Below, piece by piece: positions 1 to 9,679 of a stretch of DNA of 64,000 nt. Position 1 is the first letter of the stretch. Every line of letters starts with the position of its first letter. The stretch lies in the NCBI GenBank assembly GCA_016711285.1, contig JADJTG010000017.1, positions 62,001-126,000 of the forward strand, in the 5' to 3' direction. The position numbers and the translations under genes are program-made. The DNA comes from Sphingobacteriales bacterium (GTDB lineage: Bacteria; Bacteroidota; Bacteroidia; Chitinophagales; UBA2359). Below the pieces are notes generated by a model. That model did no database searches, was not told the origin of the DNA, and saw only the letters and a program-made list of their open reading frames with translations.

Positions 1-930
1 CATCAAATCCAAAATACGGCTGTTGCCGCTTTGGACAGGCAGGTGGATATATTTGCAGATATTATCATGTTTTGCCATTATTTCAAGTACTTCGTTGGTA
101 ATATCTTTGGGGTGGCTGGTAGAAAAACGCACCCGCAACAGCGGATTTACCTGTGCGGTCATTTCGAGCAGTTTTGCAAAGTTGATGTGTTCACCACTTT
201 CGGGGTTTTGCCATTTGTAGCTGTCCACATTTTGCCCCAGCAGGGTTACTTCGCGGTAGCCTCTGTTGAATAAATCCTGTGCCTCTGCAACGATGGAGAA
301 ACTGTCGCGGCTGCGCTCACGTCCGCGCGTGAAGGGTACTACACAAAAAGAGCACATATTGTCGCAGCCGCGCATAATGGAGATGAAAGCACTGACACCG
401 TTGGCATCTAAGCGAACGGGGGCAATGTTGGCGTAGGTTTCTTCGCGCGAGAGCAATACATTGACGGCGCGCTGCCCGCCTTCGGCTTCGGCGAGGAGGC
501 GCGGCAAATCGCGATAAGCATCGGGTCCACACACCACATCAACGAGGCGTTCTTCTTCGATAAGTTTGCTTTTGAGGCGTTCTGCCATACAACCCAGCAA
601 ACCGACTACGGCGTTGGGGTTTTGTTTTTTGATGCCCGACAACTGTTGTAAGCGGTGGCGCACCCGCTCTTCGGCTTTTTCACGGATAGAGCAGGTATTG
701 AGGAGTATGACATCGGCATTTTGGTAGTTGTCGGTGATGCCGTAGCCATCGGCATATAGCACCGAAGCCACAATTTCGCTGTCGCTGAAATTCATTTGGC
801 AGCCGTAGCTTTCTATATAAAAACGCTTGCCGTTGGCAGCCGCCACCAAGGGCATTGCCAGCACTTCGCCTTGTCTTTCTTCTTGCAAAGGCACATTATG
901 AGCAGTGCCGTTGTGCGTAGATTCAAACAT
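1..930 (-). CDS. miaB: tRNA-2-methylthio-N6-dimethylallyladenosine synthase MiaB (3' part outside window)
   Basis: Radical-SAM methylthiotransferase that adds the 2-methylthio group to i6A37 of tRNAs. The frame is open from ATG at 930 to the window edge, 310 codons of a family usually near 440-480 residues. The N-terminal UPF0004 domain shows its cluster cysteines in ESYGCQMNFSDSE, NTCSIREKAEERVR and LLGCMAER. The radical-SAM CxxxCxxC follows as RGCDNMCSFC near residue 184, then TRGRERSRD and LLGQNVDSY. The C-terminal end of the SAM barrel and the TRAM domain lie outside. A leader of about 20 extra residues precedes the family core; ATG 930 is the only good start seen. Identification is firm. 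Confidence 0.95.
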   Translation of the reverse strand, partial: MFESTHNGTAHNVPLQEERQGEVLAMPLVAAANGKRFYIESYGCQMNFSDSEIVASVLYADGYGITDNYQNADVILLNTCSIREKAEERVRHRLQQLSGIKKQNPNAVVGLLGCMAERLKSKLIEEERLVDVVCGPDAYRDLPRLLAEAEGGQRAVNVLLSREETYANIAPVRLDANGVSAFISIMRGCDNMCSFCVVPFTRGRERSRDSFSIVAEAQDLFNRGYREVTLLGQNVDSYKWQNPESGEHINFAKLLEMTAQVNPLLRVRFSTSHPKDITNEVLEIMAKHDNICKYIHLPVQSGNSRILDLM

Positions 931-1068
931 ATATTTTTAAAATAATGAATTTTTTTATATAATTATTCAATTATCCGTAATAAAAGGATTATTTAATTGG
1001 GTGTGTAGTGGTTTTCAAATAAACCCCAAAATATTTAGCTATTAATAATAGTATACCTTTTCGCTGCA

Positions 1069-1076
1069 CAAAGTTA
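1069..1076 (-). promoter_or_regulatory. Bacteroidota -7 element upstream of miaB
   Basis: TAACTTTG on the minus strand matches the Bacteroidota -7 consensus TAnnTTTG. It lies about 140 bases before the miaB ATG at 930. No clear -33 TTG at the expected spacing was seen, so this is a motif-based candidate. Confidence 0.45.
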
Positions 1077-1153
1077 CAATATTTATCGCCCATAATTAGG
1101 TTTTAGGAACAAAAAGTGACAAAAAGTCAGTTTTTATGATTATATGCTGTTTT

Positions 1154-1489
1154 TTATTCCATCATTTCATCTAAAAGATTGCGATAAGCAGCTTGCAATT
1201 CGCGGAGAGCGTGCGAGTCGCCGATACTTTGGGCAGTTTGCATACCCGCCTCGAATATAAAACGTGCTTGCTCGTAATTTTCCTGCTGTTGGTAAAGTTT
1301 GCCGAGATGATAATACAAGCCCACATAAGCGGGGTGTTGGCGGCGCAGGGTTTCAAAAGCGACAATGGCGGCGGCGGTATCGCCCGATTTGCTGTATTCG
1401 GCGGCTATGGCATAGGCGATAAAAGCATCGTTCGGGGCAGCGGCTTGCAACGACAGCAATTGTTGTAAGCGAGGAGTAACGTGGTTCAT
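1154..1489 (-). CDS. Small tetratricopeptide-repeat protein
   Basis: A 111-residue soluble protein that is almost entirely TPR-type helix pairs. The segments around FIAYAIAAEYSKSGDTAAAI, AYVGLYYHLGKLYQQQ and ENYEQARFIFEAGMQTA show the alternating small/large pattern (A/G at position 8, Y/F at 11, A at 20) of three consecutive repeats. There is no signal peptide or membrane segment. It lies 37 bases downstream of the exonuclease gene on the same strand, so the two may be co-transcribed. TPR proteins are adaptors; no partner can be named from sequence. Confidence 0.8.
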   Translation of the reverse strand: MNHVTPRLQQLLSLQAAAPNDAFIAYAIAAEYSKSGDTAAAIVAFETLRRQHPAYVGLYYHLGKLYQQQENYEQARFIFEAGMQTAQSIGDSHALRELQAAYRNLLDEMME

Positions 1490-1526
1490 AGATGCGTGTG
1501 TATCTTACAGAAATACCAGCACAATT

Positions 1527-2261
1527 TTATTCTGCGGCGGCTTCAATGTCGGCGGCTTGAATATAGGGCAATCCTTTGAGGCGCAGCACCATTTGTGCTA
1601 CGGAGGCAACATCTTGTTCGCACACGCTCCGAATTTGTTGCAGGTCATTTTGCAGCCAAAACAGCCGCGATACGGCTCTGCCATCGGGCAGGGCGGCGTT
1701 GTGTGGAATTTCCAACACCTCGCGCAGCAGCCGCAACGACACAAAATGCCGACCTGTGCCAAAACGCCACAAATGTATGGTATCCAAAAATGGCAGTTCC
1801 CAGGGTTTTAAAAAAGCCGCCTCCAACAGTTGTGGCACAGACATATTGTGAATTACCAAACGGCGGCATAAAAAAGGTACGTCAAATTCTTTGATATTGT
1901 GTCCGCAAAGGGTTGCTTTTTTGGGGTTGTTGAAATGCTGGTTGAGGAGTTTTGAAAATTGTTCCAATAGTTTTTGTTCATCGCGGTCGCAGAACGATTT
2001 GATGCGCAAGCCCAGCGTTTTGTTGGGAGTGCGAAATAGCAGCCCCACCGAAATGCACACCACTTTTGCAAATTCGGCGTGCAGCGAGGCTTCTTGCTCA
2101 AAAAGTTGTTCGGCACTGATGTCGGCGGCGGCAGATGAATGTGCAGTACGCTCTTTCCAAAGCTGCTGTTTGGCGAGCGACATATCGCCGAGCTCGTCCG
2201 TTTCGGTGACGGTTTCTATATCTAAAAATAAAAGATTTTCTAAGTTGATTTGATCCAGCAT
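1527..2261 (-). CDS. Predicted 3'-5' exonuclease, PolB-exonuclease-like (RNase H fold)
   Basis: A 244-residue DnaQ-like exonuclease domain protein of the family related to the proofreading domain of B-family DNA polymerases, without a polymerase domain. Motif ExoI is LFLDIETV (D14, E16), ExoII is GHNIKEFDVPFL (residues 120-131, Asp127) and ExoIII is the DVAS segment near the C-terminus; these supply the acidic metal ligands. The length agrees with stand-alone members of this family. Role inferred: trimming of DNA or RNA 3' ends. The substrate is unknown. ATG 2261 gives the ExoI motif at the expected N-terminal position. Confidence 0.85.
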   Translation of the reverse strand: MLDQINLENLLFLDIETVTETDELGDMSLAKQQLWKERTAHSSAAADISAEQLFEQEASLHAEFAKVVCISVGLLFRTPNKTLGLRIKSFCDRDEQKLLEQFSKLLNQHFNNPKKATLCGHNIKEFDVPFLCRRLVIHNMSVPQLLEAAFLKPWELPFLDTIHLWRFGTGRHFVSLRLLREVLEIPHNAALPDGRAVSRLFWLQNDLQQIRSVCEQDVASVAQMVLRLKGLPYIQAADIEAAAE

Positions 2262-2336
2262 GGTGTTTGATAAAAATAAATACTATCAATTAGAATAAAA
2301 AATATGCGTTTTTGCCTGTTTTAAATCTAACAACAT

Positions 2337-3437
2337 CTACGACATGGTAGATTGACTTTGTACTACAACGTATTTATTCTTAAATTTTAGAAAATATTTT
2401 TCTAAATACAGATAAGAAAAAGATGAAAATAGAAATGTTAAAAGAAAAACTATAATAGAAAATAAAAAACATTTTATTCCTGTTGGTAATACATGTCTGT
2501 TAAATACAAGTTTGACAAGTAATTTAGAAGTAATAAATAGCATTAATGGATGTATCACATATATGCCGTAGGAAATTTTACCTAAATAGTCAAAAATTTT
2601 ATTTTCTAAGTTAAAAATTTTATTTGTTTTCTTTATTTGCCCAATTATTATGAAGGCTGTTAGCAATGCTGTAATTTCATGATGAATAAGTATGCTTTTA
2701 AGTTTAAATGGAGTAAGTATTTTTATACTAAGTAAAAAAAATAGTACCGCCCAACTTATAAATTGAATTTCTCTACTATTAATAATATTAATTATTGAGT
2801 GATTTTTGTAATAAGCATAAGCTATGCTTCCCCCTATTACCATACAATCCACTCTAGCAATATCTAATATTCTAAATGGCAAAGTATCATAAAAAAACAA
2901 AGATAGATATATTTTAATAAGTATAGTAAAGATAACGAATATAAAGATTAATCGTTTTATTCTATTGATATGTGGAATTAACCATGGTAAGATTAGATAA
3001 AATTGCTCCTCCACGCCTAAAGACCAATAATGCGCTATTAAAGGCAATTGCTTATGTAGAATAACAGGTATATTTGCTCCAAAAAACAGATAAAACAAAA
3101 AAGTTGTGCCGTCAAATTTTAAATGACAAATGAATATCACTATAATACTTAAAAACAACCAAAGATAATATAGCGGCCAAATTCTCAATATTCTTCTTAA
3201 ATAAAATTTCTTAATATCTATATATCCTTGTTTGTCGTATTCCTTTAATAATAAAAAAGAAATTAAGAAACCACTTAAACTAAAAAAAATAGTAACCGCC
3301 AATCCACCTGGTAAATTTCCATCTACCTGTAAGCCAAATTTAGGAAAAAATTCTATTGTATGTGCTATCAATACAAAAATTGCAGCTATTGCTCTTATTC
3401 CATTCAGTCCAGAAAAATATATTATTTTTTTTTCCAT
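2337..3437 (-). CDS. Acyltransferase 3 family membrane protein
   Basis: A 366-residue integral membrane O-acyltransferase, a family that acetylates or acylates cell-surface polysaccharides and lipids. The sequence is a string of about ten hydrophobic helices. Family hallmarks are the N-terminal segment ending in LIAHTIEF (the conserved His after the first helix), the SGFLISFLL helix, an Arg-rich loop YLRRILRIWPLYY and SLGVEEQFYLILPW near residue 140. The gene is clearly richer in A+T than its neighbours, with many AAA, ATA and TTA codons, suggesting acquisition by transfer. It stands alone with its own promoter candidate. The acceptor is unknown. Confidence 0.88.
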   Translation of the reverse strand: MEKKIIYFSGLNGIRAIAAIFVLIAHTIEFFPKFGLQVDGNLPGGLAVTIFFSLSGFLISFLLLKEYDKQGYIDIKKFYLRRILRIWPLYYLWLFLSIIVIFICHLKFDGTTFLFYLFFGANIPVILHKQLPLIAHYWSLGVEEQFYLILPWLIPHINRIKRLIFIFVIFTILIKIYLSLFFYDTLPFRILDIARVDCMVIGGSIAYAYYKNHSIINIINSREIQFISWAVLFFLLSIKILTPFKLKSILIHHEITALLTAFIIIGQIKKTNKIFNLENKIFDYLGKISYGIYVIHPLMLFITSKLLVKLVFNRHVLPTGIKCFLFSIIVFLLTFLFSSFSYLYLEKYFLKFKNKYVVVQSQSTMS

Positions 3438-3513
3438 GTATTAATTCAGGTTAAAGATTTGAAAAGTTCATCAAATTATTGATTTCTTATAAAACATTTT
3501 TAGACATAGTAAG

Positions 3514-3521
3514 CAAAGATA
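3514..3521 (-). promoter_or_regulatory. Bacteroidota -7 element upstream of the acyltransferase
   Basis: TATCTTTG on the minus strand (consensus TAnnTTTG), about 77 bases before ATG 3437. It lies back to back with the sucC promoter candidate at 3566. Motif match only. Confidence 0.4.
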
Positions 3522-3565
3522 TAAAAAATTATTTCTCATTATTTCTTTATAAATCAGTTAGAACG

Positions 3566-3573
3566 TAACTTTG
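3566..3573 (+). promoter_or_regulatory. Bacteroidota -7 element for sucC
   Basis: TAACTTTG, a perfect TAnnTTTG match, 34 bases before the sucC ATG at 3607. Transcription would start around 3578-3582, which excludes the upstream in-frame TTG at 3571 as the translation start. Confidence 0.6.
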
Positions 3574-3606
3574 CAACTCAAAATCAGAAAACAACCTCTT
3601 TTTTCA

Positions 3607-4803
3607 ATGAACATACACGAATATCAAGCAAAAGAACTGCTTACCCGTTTTCAAATTCCCATACAGCGAGGCATTGTTGCCGAAACTGCCGAACAAGCGG
3701 TGCGTGTTGCCCAAGAATTGACCACGCAAACCGGCACTCAATGGCACGTTATCAAAGCGCAAATTCATGCGGGCGGGCGTGGTAAAGCAGGTGGTATCAA
3801 ATTAGCAAAAAATTTAGACGAAGTGCGCGAAAAAGCAACCGCTATATTGGGTGCTACCTTAGTAACTCCACAAACCGGAGCCAAAGGAAAAGTAGTTCAC
3901 AAAGTGCTCGTTACCGAAGATGTATATGCGCCCGGTGCTTCGCCAACGAAGGAGTTTTATATGAGTATTTTGTTAGACCGCGCTTCTGGACGCAATGTCA
4001 TCGTGTATTCTACCGAAGGTGGTATGGACATTGAAGAAGTAGCCCACAATACACCTCATTTGCTGCACAAAGAATTTATTGACCCCAAAGTGGGTTTGCA
4101 GCCTTTTGAAGCACGCAAAATTGCTTTTAATTTGGGATTGAGCGGCGATGCGGGTAATAAAATGGCAGATTTTGTTCAAAAACTGTACAATGCCTATATC
4201 GGTATTGATGCCGCTTTGATAGAAATTAATCCTGTGCTCAAAACATCTGACGACCGTGTCATCGCCGTAGATGCCAAGGTGAGCATTGACGGCAATGCTT
4301 TGCGCCGCCACCCCGATATTGCCGCCATGCGCGACCTCAACGAAGAAGACCCTACCGAAGTAGAAGCCAGCGAATATCGCCTCAATTATGTAAAACTCGA
4401 CGGCAATGTGGGTTGTATGGTCAATGGTGCGGGTTTGGCAATGGCAACCATGGATATTATTAAATTAGCGGGCGGCGAGCCGGCAAATTTCTTAGATGTA
4501 GGCGGCACTGCCTCTGCCGAAACCGTAGAGCAGGCATTCCGCATTATCCTCAAAGATCCCAACGTAAAAGCAATTTTAGTCAATATTTTCGGAGGTATCG
4601 TGCGCTGCGACCGCGTAGCTGAGGGTATTGTAGAAGCCTACAAAGCTTTAGGCTCGGTAAATGTGCCGATTATTGTGCGTTTGCAAGGCACTAATGCCGA
4701 TATTGCCAAAAAAATCATTGATGAGTCGGGCTTAAAAGTGCAGTCGGCGATATTGCTCAAAGAAGCTGCCGAAAAAGTACAGGCGGTTTTTGCACAGCAA
4801 TAA
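3607..4803 (+). CDS. sucC: Succinyl-CoA synthetase (ADP-forming) subunit beta
   Basis: Beta subunit of the TCA-cycle ligase that interconverts succinyl-CoA and succinate with substrate-level phosphorylation. The 398 residues match the family's usual length. The N-terminal ATP-grasp domain starts MNIHEYQAKELL and contains the lysine/glycine-rich nucleotide loop AGGRGKAGGIK. Later, IEINPVL and the Mg-site Asp of AVDAKVSIDGNALRR are visible. The C-terminal ligase domain shows NGAGLAMATMD, FLDVGGTAS and NIFGGIVRCD, which help bind the phosphate and the alpha subunit. ATG 3607 is preferred over the in-frame TTG at 3571 because that TTG overlaps the promoter element. sucD is not adjacent, so the subunit genes are unlinked here. 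Confidence 0.97.
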   Translation: MNIHEYQAKELLTRFQIPIQRGIVAETAEQAVRVAQELTTQTGTQWHVIKAQIHAGGRGKAGGIKLAKNLDEVREKATAILGATLVTPQTGAKGKVVHKVLVTEDVYAPGASPTKEFYMSILLDRASGRNVIVYSTEGGMDIEEVAHNTPHLLHKEFIDPKVGLQPFEARKIAFNLGLSGDAGNKMADFVQKLYNAYIGIDAALIEINPVLKTSDDRVIAVDAKVSIDGNALRRHPDIAAMRDLNEEDPTEVEASEYRLNYVKLDGNVGCMVNGAGLAMATMDIIKLAGGEPANFLDVGGTASAETVEQAFRIILKDPNVKAILVNIFGGIVRCDRVAEGIVEAYKALGSVNVPIIVRLQGTNADIAKKIIDESGLKVQSAILLKEAAEKVQAVFAQQ

Positions 4804-4829
4804 AATTTTAATATAACAACACATATCTA

Positions 4830-4868
4830 AGCAGATGAAGCGCGAAACGGGCTTTATCTGCTTTTTTT
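4830..4868 (+). terminator. Rho-independent terminator after sucC
   Basis: Stem AGCAGATGAAGC / GCTTTATCTGCT with a short loop, followed by a run of seven T, 27 bases after the sucC stop codon. Confidence 0.8.
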
Positions 4869-4971
4869 ATAAAGAAAACTATATTTTCATCATCAAAAGG
4901 AACTAATTTAGCTTTCTGTTTTATTTATAAAGCGGGTAACAATAAAAAATCCAACAAAAAATTAATAACAC

Positions 4972-5380
4972 ATGAGAAAGGGTTTATTGATATTGGCATT
5001 GCTCTTAGTGGTGATGTTCGGTGCTTTTTATATCAGCACATCGTTGAGTTTCAGCGATGGATTTCGCAGCGGCTCGGTAGTAAAATTGAGTAAAAAAGGC
5101 ATTTTATTTAAAACACACGAAGGGCAGCTTAATACCCGGCGGTATGGCGGGTTCGCAGGGCGACGACATCAATGCCGGCGTGTGGAATTTCAGTGTATCC
5201 GGCAGCGAAGATCAGGTACTCAAAGATTTAGAAGCTGCCATTGACCACGGCTACCGCGTAAAACTTTATTACAAAGAACGGTTTTTTCATTACAGTTTTT
5301 TGGGTGATACTAAATATTTCGTGTATCAAGTGGAGCGCGTAGGCGATGATAAGACTTTGCCGCCGCCGTCACCGCAATAA
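4972..5380 (+). CDS. Small membrane-anchored conserved protein, frame broken by one indel
   Basis: Two overlapping frames together make one protein of about 135 residues. The first frame gives an N-terminal hydrophobic anchor (LLILALLLVVMFGAFYI) followed by SFSDGFRSGSVVKLSKKG and FKTHEGQLNT. The second frame continues GGMAGSQGDDINAGVWNFSV and ends FLGDTKYFVYQVERV. Removing one base in the C/G-rich run near 5133-5141 restores one frame through the motif. From memory, this layout (anchor, G(F/Y)RSG, TYEGE-like segment, LGDTKYF near the end) is a conserved Bacteroidota family sometimes mislabelled as 6-phosphogluconate dehydrogenase; it has no such domain. Function unknown. The indel is probably a sequence error, because both halves keep the family motifs. 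Confidence 0.7.
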
Positions 5381-5410
5381 TACCATTAAAATACTATACA
5401 CAAAATCTAT

Positions 5411-5440
5411 AAAAAGGCTGCTCTTTGGAGCAGCCTTTTT
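5411..5440. terminator. Bidirectional terminator between convergent genes
   Basis: Perfect 13-bp stem AAAAAGGCTGCTC / GAGCAGCCTTTTT with a TTTG loop, flanked by A and T runs on both sides. It sits between the plus-strand small protein and the convergent T9SS gene. Confidence 0.85.
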
Positions 5441-5511
5441 TATTTTATTTACATTCAGCAAAAACAATATAAAAACATTTTGTTTGTTGTTTATTGCAGC
5501 CCTTTTCTATC

Positions 5512-7770
5512 TTAATGTTGTATCATCAGTTTGCGCGTTTGCACCATATCATTATCAGATATTAAACGAATGATATACAGCCCGTCGGGCAGGTTGTCGC
5601 CTTCTACCTGCACTTGATACGGCATACCGCCTTCTACCCTATCCTGAAAAAGCGTTTGTATTTTTCTGCCCTGCACATCGTAAAGTTCTACCTGTACAAA
5701 AGCATTTTTTCCACCGCAAAATCTACATTAGCTATATTGTTTGCCGGGTTTGGAGCGATATTAAATGCTTTTGCAACGAGAGTCGTTGTTGTCCAATCCT
5801 GTGTTTTGGCGGCAGGTTCAATCAAACCACCATATCCGCCATCGCAAGTATCAATAAAAGCCGCTACATTAGAACCTTCTTTTGCCCAAAAACCCTGCAA
5901 TAAATCAATATAAGTATTGGAATCGTAATCAATAACCGCTCCAGACTCAATAGCAGAAATAGTGATAATAACACCATTGGTTTCATAATCAATGCTATCG
6001 GTTTCTGTATTGATTAAAGTATAATCGGGTGGGCAGTTTCCCGGAGCCGCCACCGCCCGTAGTGGTGGTATCATACGCACAAATACCAAATTCGCCGAAA
6101 GAATTATTGCCATACTCCCACACGCGCGCATAAAGAGTGCTGCCCGGCGTTTGTCCGCTAACAGCCACTAATGAAAACAAACCACTGCCGCCGTCATCAT
6201 TACACTCTATAGCTGCCAAATTTCCGCAAGAGCCTGAATACACTTCTAATCCGGTATCGCCTACATTGCTTCCACTTACCGCACTGGTTTCTACAATTAC
6301 ACTACCGCTGCTCGGAACAACAAAAGAATACCATACATCACCACCACTAAATGAGGCACAAGTGGGGGCTGTTTGGCTGGAAGTGGTTGCGCCGTTATTG
6401 TAGCCTACCGTAGGCGAACTGCAAGTACCCTGTGCTACTGTTATGGAAGTGGCGGCACTACATTCGTCGTTGACAGGCGGAGGCGGCGGGGTTTTTACGC
6501 ACAAAGTTCCTGCTGTTAGTACGGCAGAGCTGTAAGTATAAATACGTATATAATAAGTAAGCCCTGCCGTCAATCCCGTTATAGAGTTGCTTTCGGGGTC
6601 AGAGCAACTGACAGATGACAGTCCGGCACAACTACCCGAAAATACTTCGTGAACACAGTCGGTACTACCTGAAGTATTCGCTAGGGATATATCAACCGCA
6701 CCGCCCGCCGGAGCTACAAAACTAAACCACACATCATCATCGGCTGTTCCCACACAACCAGCTTGAGATTGGGTAGCATCGGTGGTATTGTAAGTGGCAG
6801 AAGCACAAGTAGCATCGGTCGGAATACTTGGCAATGCAATGGCTCCCGCACAATTATCATTAGCAGGCGGCGGCGGAGCTAATACAATCGTTAAATTATA
6901 ATTGGCACAATTGGGTGAAGGATAAGTATCTGTAATTAAATAGTAAGTGACACCCGCCGTTAAAGTAACCGAAAAATAAGTAACGTTAGTACTTGAAGAA
7001 GACGACTCTCCTAAACAAGTACCCGGAGCAGCAGCAGCCAACAAAGGACAACCATTATATAATTTCATTCCTAACCAATTATCCGAAGAGGTGGTACCAG
7101 TCATAGTCAATTTATATGTATTGGTGGTACTTACCATAAAACTCAACAATTCATCTTCACCACCCAAATAGGAAGTGCTGCCACAGGTAACAGTATTGAC
7201 ATCTGTAAAATCATTCCCTTGTCCGCAAGTGGAGCGATTGGCATTATAACCCGCCGCACTGATAGTACCTAATGAAGTAGGACTACAACTCGCTGTAGGC
7301 ACAGTACTTATATTTAAAGTGTAATTAGCACAATTGGGCGAAGGAAAAGTGTCTGTAATGAGGTAATAAGTAATTCCGGCTGTCAAACTAATCGTAAAAG
7401 TAGTCGAGGATGAAGATGAGGAAGTAGAATTGGCTAAACAAGCGGCATTCGGAGTAACGCTGGTAAGTGGACAAGCATCGTATAGTTTCATACCTAACCA
7501 ATTATCCGAAGAGGTAGTACCCGTCATCGTAAATTGATATGCGCCGGTAGTAGCTACCGTAAAACTCAACAACTCATCTTCGCCATCTAAATAATAAGTG
7601 CTGCCACAGGTAACGGTATTGACATCTGTAAAATCATCGCCTTTTCCGCAAGTGGTGCGGCTGGCATTGTAACCACCAGCTCCAATACTGCCCAAAGAAG
7701 TGGGAGAACATTGCGCCAATACGGGTATAGACGGAAGCAATAATAAAAATAAGTAAAAGATTTTTTTCAT
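5512..7770 (-). CDS. Secreted multi-domain protein with T9SS sorting domain, two frameshifts
   Basis: An exported protein of about 750 residues once two indels are repaired. It starts with a signal peptide (KKIFYLFLLLLPSIPVLA|Q). Two tandem domains of roughly 140 residues follow, both containing CSPTSLG, TCGxGxDFTDVNTVTCGST, DNWLGMKLY and GxTYYLITDT; they resemble pre-peptidase C-terminal (PPC) beta-sandwiches. Two further domains carry DDVWFSFVAP and GDVWYSFVVP. The first frame ends near 6040, and the second continues GNCPPDYTLINTETDS to NIAPNPANNIANVDF, the start of a type A sorting domain. The third frame, after a T-run at 5705-5710, gives VELYDVQGRK and ends LMIQH. One extra and one missing base cancel, which favours sequencing error over decay. 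The substrate is unknown. Confidence 0.78.
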
Positions 7771-7930
7771 ACAATAATCATAAAACTGAGTGAGGAAAAT
7801 AAAAATATAGGTGCTTATTATTTATCCTGCGAAAAGTAGCAATTCCTAAAAATTATTTAGAAAATAATTTTTAGGAATATTTATAACTGTCACTATATGA
7901 CATATAAAATTTTTTGTAACTTATAAATCT

Positions 7931-8944
7931 TCAAGAAGAAAACTCTTGCAAATAACGCTCTGCGTCTTCTACCATTTCGCGTGAGCCGATAAAAACAGGG
8001 GTGGTTTGATGCAAACTTTGTGGTGACATCGTCAATATACGGTTTTTTCCGTCGGTGGCTTTGCCGCCTGCCTGCTCAACAATAAATGCCATCGGATTAC
8101 ATTCGTACAACAGACGCAATTTCCCTTTGGGGCTGTCGCTCATTGCCGGATAAATAAAAATACCGCCTTTAATCAGATTGCGGTGAACATCTGCCACCAT
8201 TGAGCCGATATAACGACCGCTATATGGTTTTTTGTCGGTGGCTTTATCCGAAGATTGACAGTAAGCTATATAATTTTTCAGCCCTTGTTCAAATTTGCTC
8301 TCGTAGCCTTGATTGAGCGAATAAATATTGCCCCTTGACGGAATACGGATATTGGGGTGCGACAGGCAAAATTCGCCGATAGAAGGGTCTAACGTAAAAC
8401 CGTTCACGCCGCTGCCCGTAGAATACACCATCATCGTAGAAGATCCGTAAATAATATAGCCGCCTGCTACTTGATAAACTCCTTTTTGCAAAAAGTCTTC
8501 CAACACACAATTGCGCGAGCGCGTAAGGCGGCGATAGATGGAAAAAATAGTACCGATGGCTGTATTTACGTCAATATTGGAAGAGCCGTCTAAGGGATCC
8601 ATACAGACTACATATTCGGCATCATCGGAGTGGGAGTCTGTAAAATAAATAAAATCATCTAATTCCTCCGAAGCTACTCCTGAGCAATGCCCGCTGTTTC
8701 GCAATGCCGCAATCAGGGTATCATTCGCCAGTACGTCTAATTTTTTCACCTCCTCACCAAATATATTTTGGGTGCCGTGTACACCCAAAATATCCACCAA
8801 ACCCGCTTTATTTACTTCGCGATTGATAATTTTAGCAGCCAGCCCTATATCGCGCAGCAATGCCGATAAATCGCCGGAAGCAAAAGGAAAATCTTGTTGG
8901 CGTTGAATAATAAACTCATCTAAAGTAATAATTCTTTGGTTCAT
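7931..8944 (-). CDS. fbp: Fructose-1,6-bisphosphatase, class I
   Basis: Gluconeogenic enzyme hydrolysing fructose 1,6-bisphosphate to fructose 6-phosphate. The 337 residues match the class I family. Metal-binding residues are visible in SEELDD (near 92-97) and in the signature MDPLDGSSNID (115-125). The substrate-binding part contains YSGRYIGSMVADVHRNL, GGIFIYPA and KLRLLYECNPMAFIVEQAGG. Start ATG 8944 agrees with homologues. Together with pckA at 52.3 kb it indicates a working gluconeogenic route. Monocistronic by context. Confidence 0.97.
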   Translation of the reverse strand: MNQRIITLDEFIIQRQQDFPFASGDLSALLRDIGLAAKIINREVNKAGLVDILGVHGTQNIFGEEVKKLDVLANDTLIAALRNSGHCSGVASEELDDFIYFTDSHSDDAEYVVCMDPLDGSSNIDVNTAIGTIFSIYRRLTRSRNCVLEDFLQKGVYQVAGGYIIYGSSTMMVYSTGSGVNGFTLDPSIGEFCLSHPNIRIPSRGNIYSLNQGYESKFEQGLKNYIAYCQSSDKATDKKPYSGRYIGSMVADVHRNLIKGGIFIYPAMSDSPKGKLRLLYECNPMAFIVEQAGGKATDGKNRILTMSPQSLHQTTPVFIGSREMVEDAERYLQEFSS

Positions 8945-9143
8945 GTTGTGTGAGGATAATGAGCGTAAAAAAATAGAGAAATAAATAACAATTAAAAATG
9001 ATTGAAAAAGTGTATATAAATAATTTTTTTGTACAAGAAATTATAAAAATATTAAATTTATCACCGCAAATAACTATCTCAATTACAAAAATTGTAAATT
9101 TCGGCTACATCAACAAACAAAACAAGTATTTTCACAAAACTTT

Positions 9144-9653
9144 ATGATAAAAATACGTTCTGCCACCGCCGCCGATGCTGCTGCTGCCCTGAATTTGATT
9201 CGGGAATTGGCTCTTTTTGAAAAAGCTCCCGAAAAAGTTACCAACTCTTTGGAGGCTTTTATACACGATGGTTTTGGCGACCGCCCTTGTTTTGAACTCA
9301 CCCTCGCCGAAAATACCGATACCGACGAAATTGTGGGTATGGCTCTTTATTATATCGGCTACTCCACGTGGCGCGGCAAAATGGTGTTTTTAGATGATTT
9401 GGTGGTGCGCGAAGCGTGGCGCGGGCACGGCATCGGGCAGCAATTATTAGATGTAGTGTTTTTATACGCCGTGGAGGTGCAAGCCAATATCGTCAAGTGG
9501 CAGGTGCTGGACTGGAACGAAGCCGCTTTGCGCTTTTATCTGCGGCAGCCCTTTGAAATGGAGATGGACGGCGAATGGATAGATTGCAAGATATTGCGCA
9601 GCGATTTTGAAAAAATATATGGCAATAAAACAAAAAAACTACAAGACATTTAA
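9144..9653 (+). CDS. GNAT family N-acetyltransferase (diamine acetyltransferase-like)
   Basis: A 169-residue acetyl-CoA-dependent acyltransferase. It follows the spermidine/spermine acetyltransferase layout: IRSATAADAAAALNLIRELA at the N-terminus, then WRGKMVFLDDLVV, the acetyl-CoA pyrophosphate loop RGHGIG (93-98), and the C-terminal VLDWNEAALRFY. These positions fit SSAT-like proteins, but substrate choice (polyamine, thialysine or another amine) cannot be read from sequence. It faces convergently into the aspartate kinase gene with a shared terminator. Confidence 0.85.
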   Translation: MIKIRSATAADAAAALNLIRELALFEKAPEKVTNSLEAFIHDGFGDRPCFELTLAENTDTDEIVGMALYYIGYSTWRGKMVFLDDLVVREAWRGHGIGQQLLDVVFLYAVEVQANIVKWQVLDWNEAALRFYLRQPFEMEMDGEWIDCKILRSDFEKIYGNKTKKLQDI

Positions 9654-9668
9654 AATCTTGTAGTTTTT
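9634..9668. terminator. Bidirectional terminator overlapping the GNAT stop codon
   Basis: Stem AAAAACTACAAGA / TCTTGTAGTTTTT around the stop codon at 9651-9653, with A and T tracts on both sides. It serves the convergent GNAT and aspartate kinase genes. Confidence 0.75.
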
Positions 9669-9679
9669 AGGATATTTTT

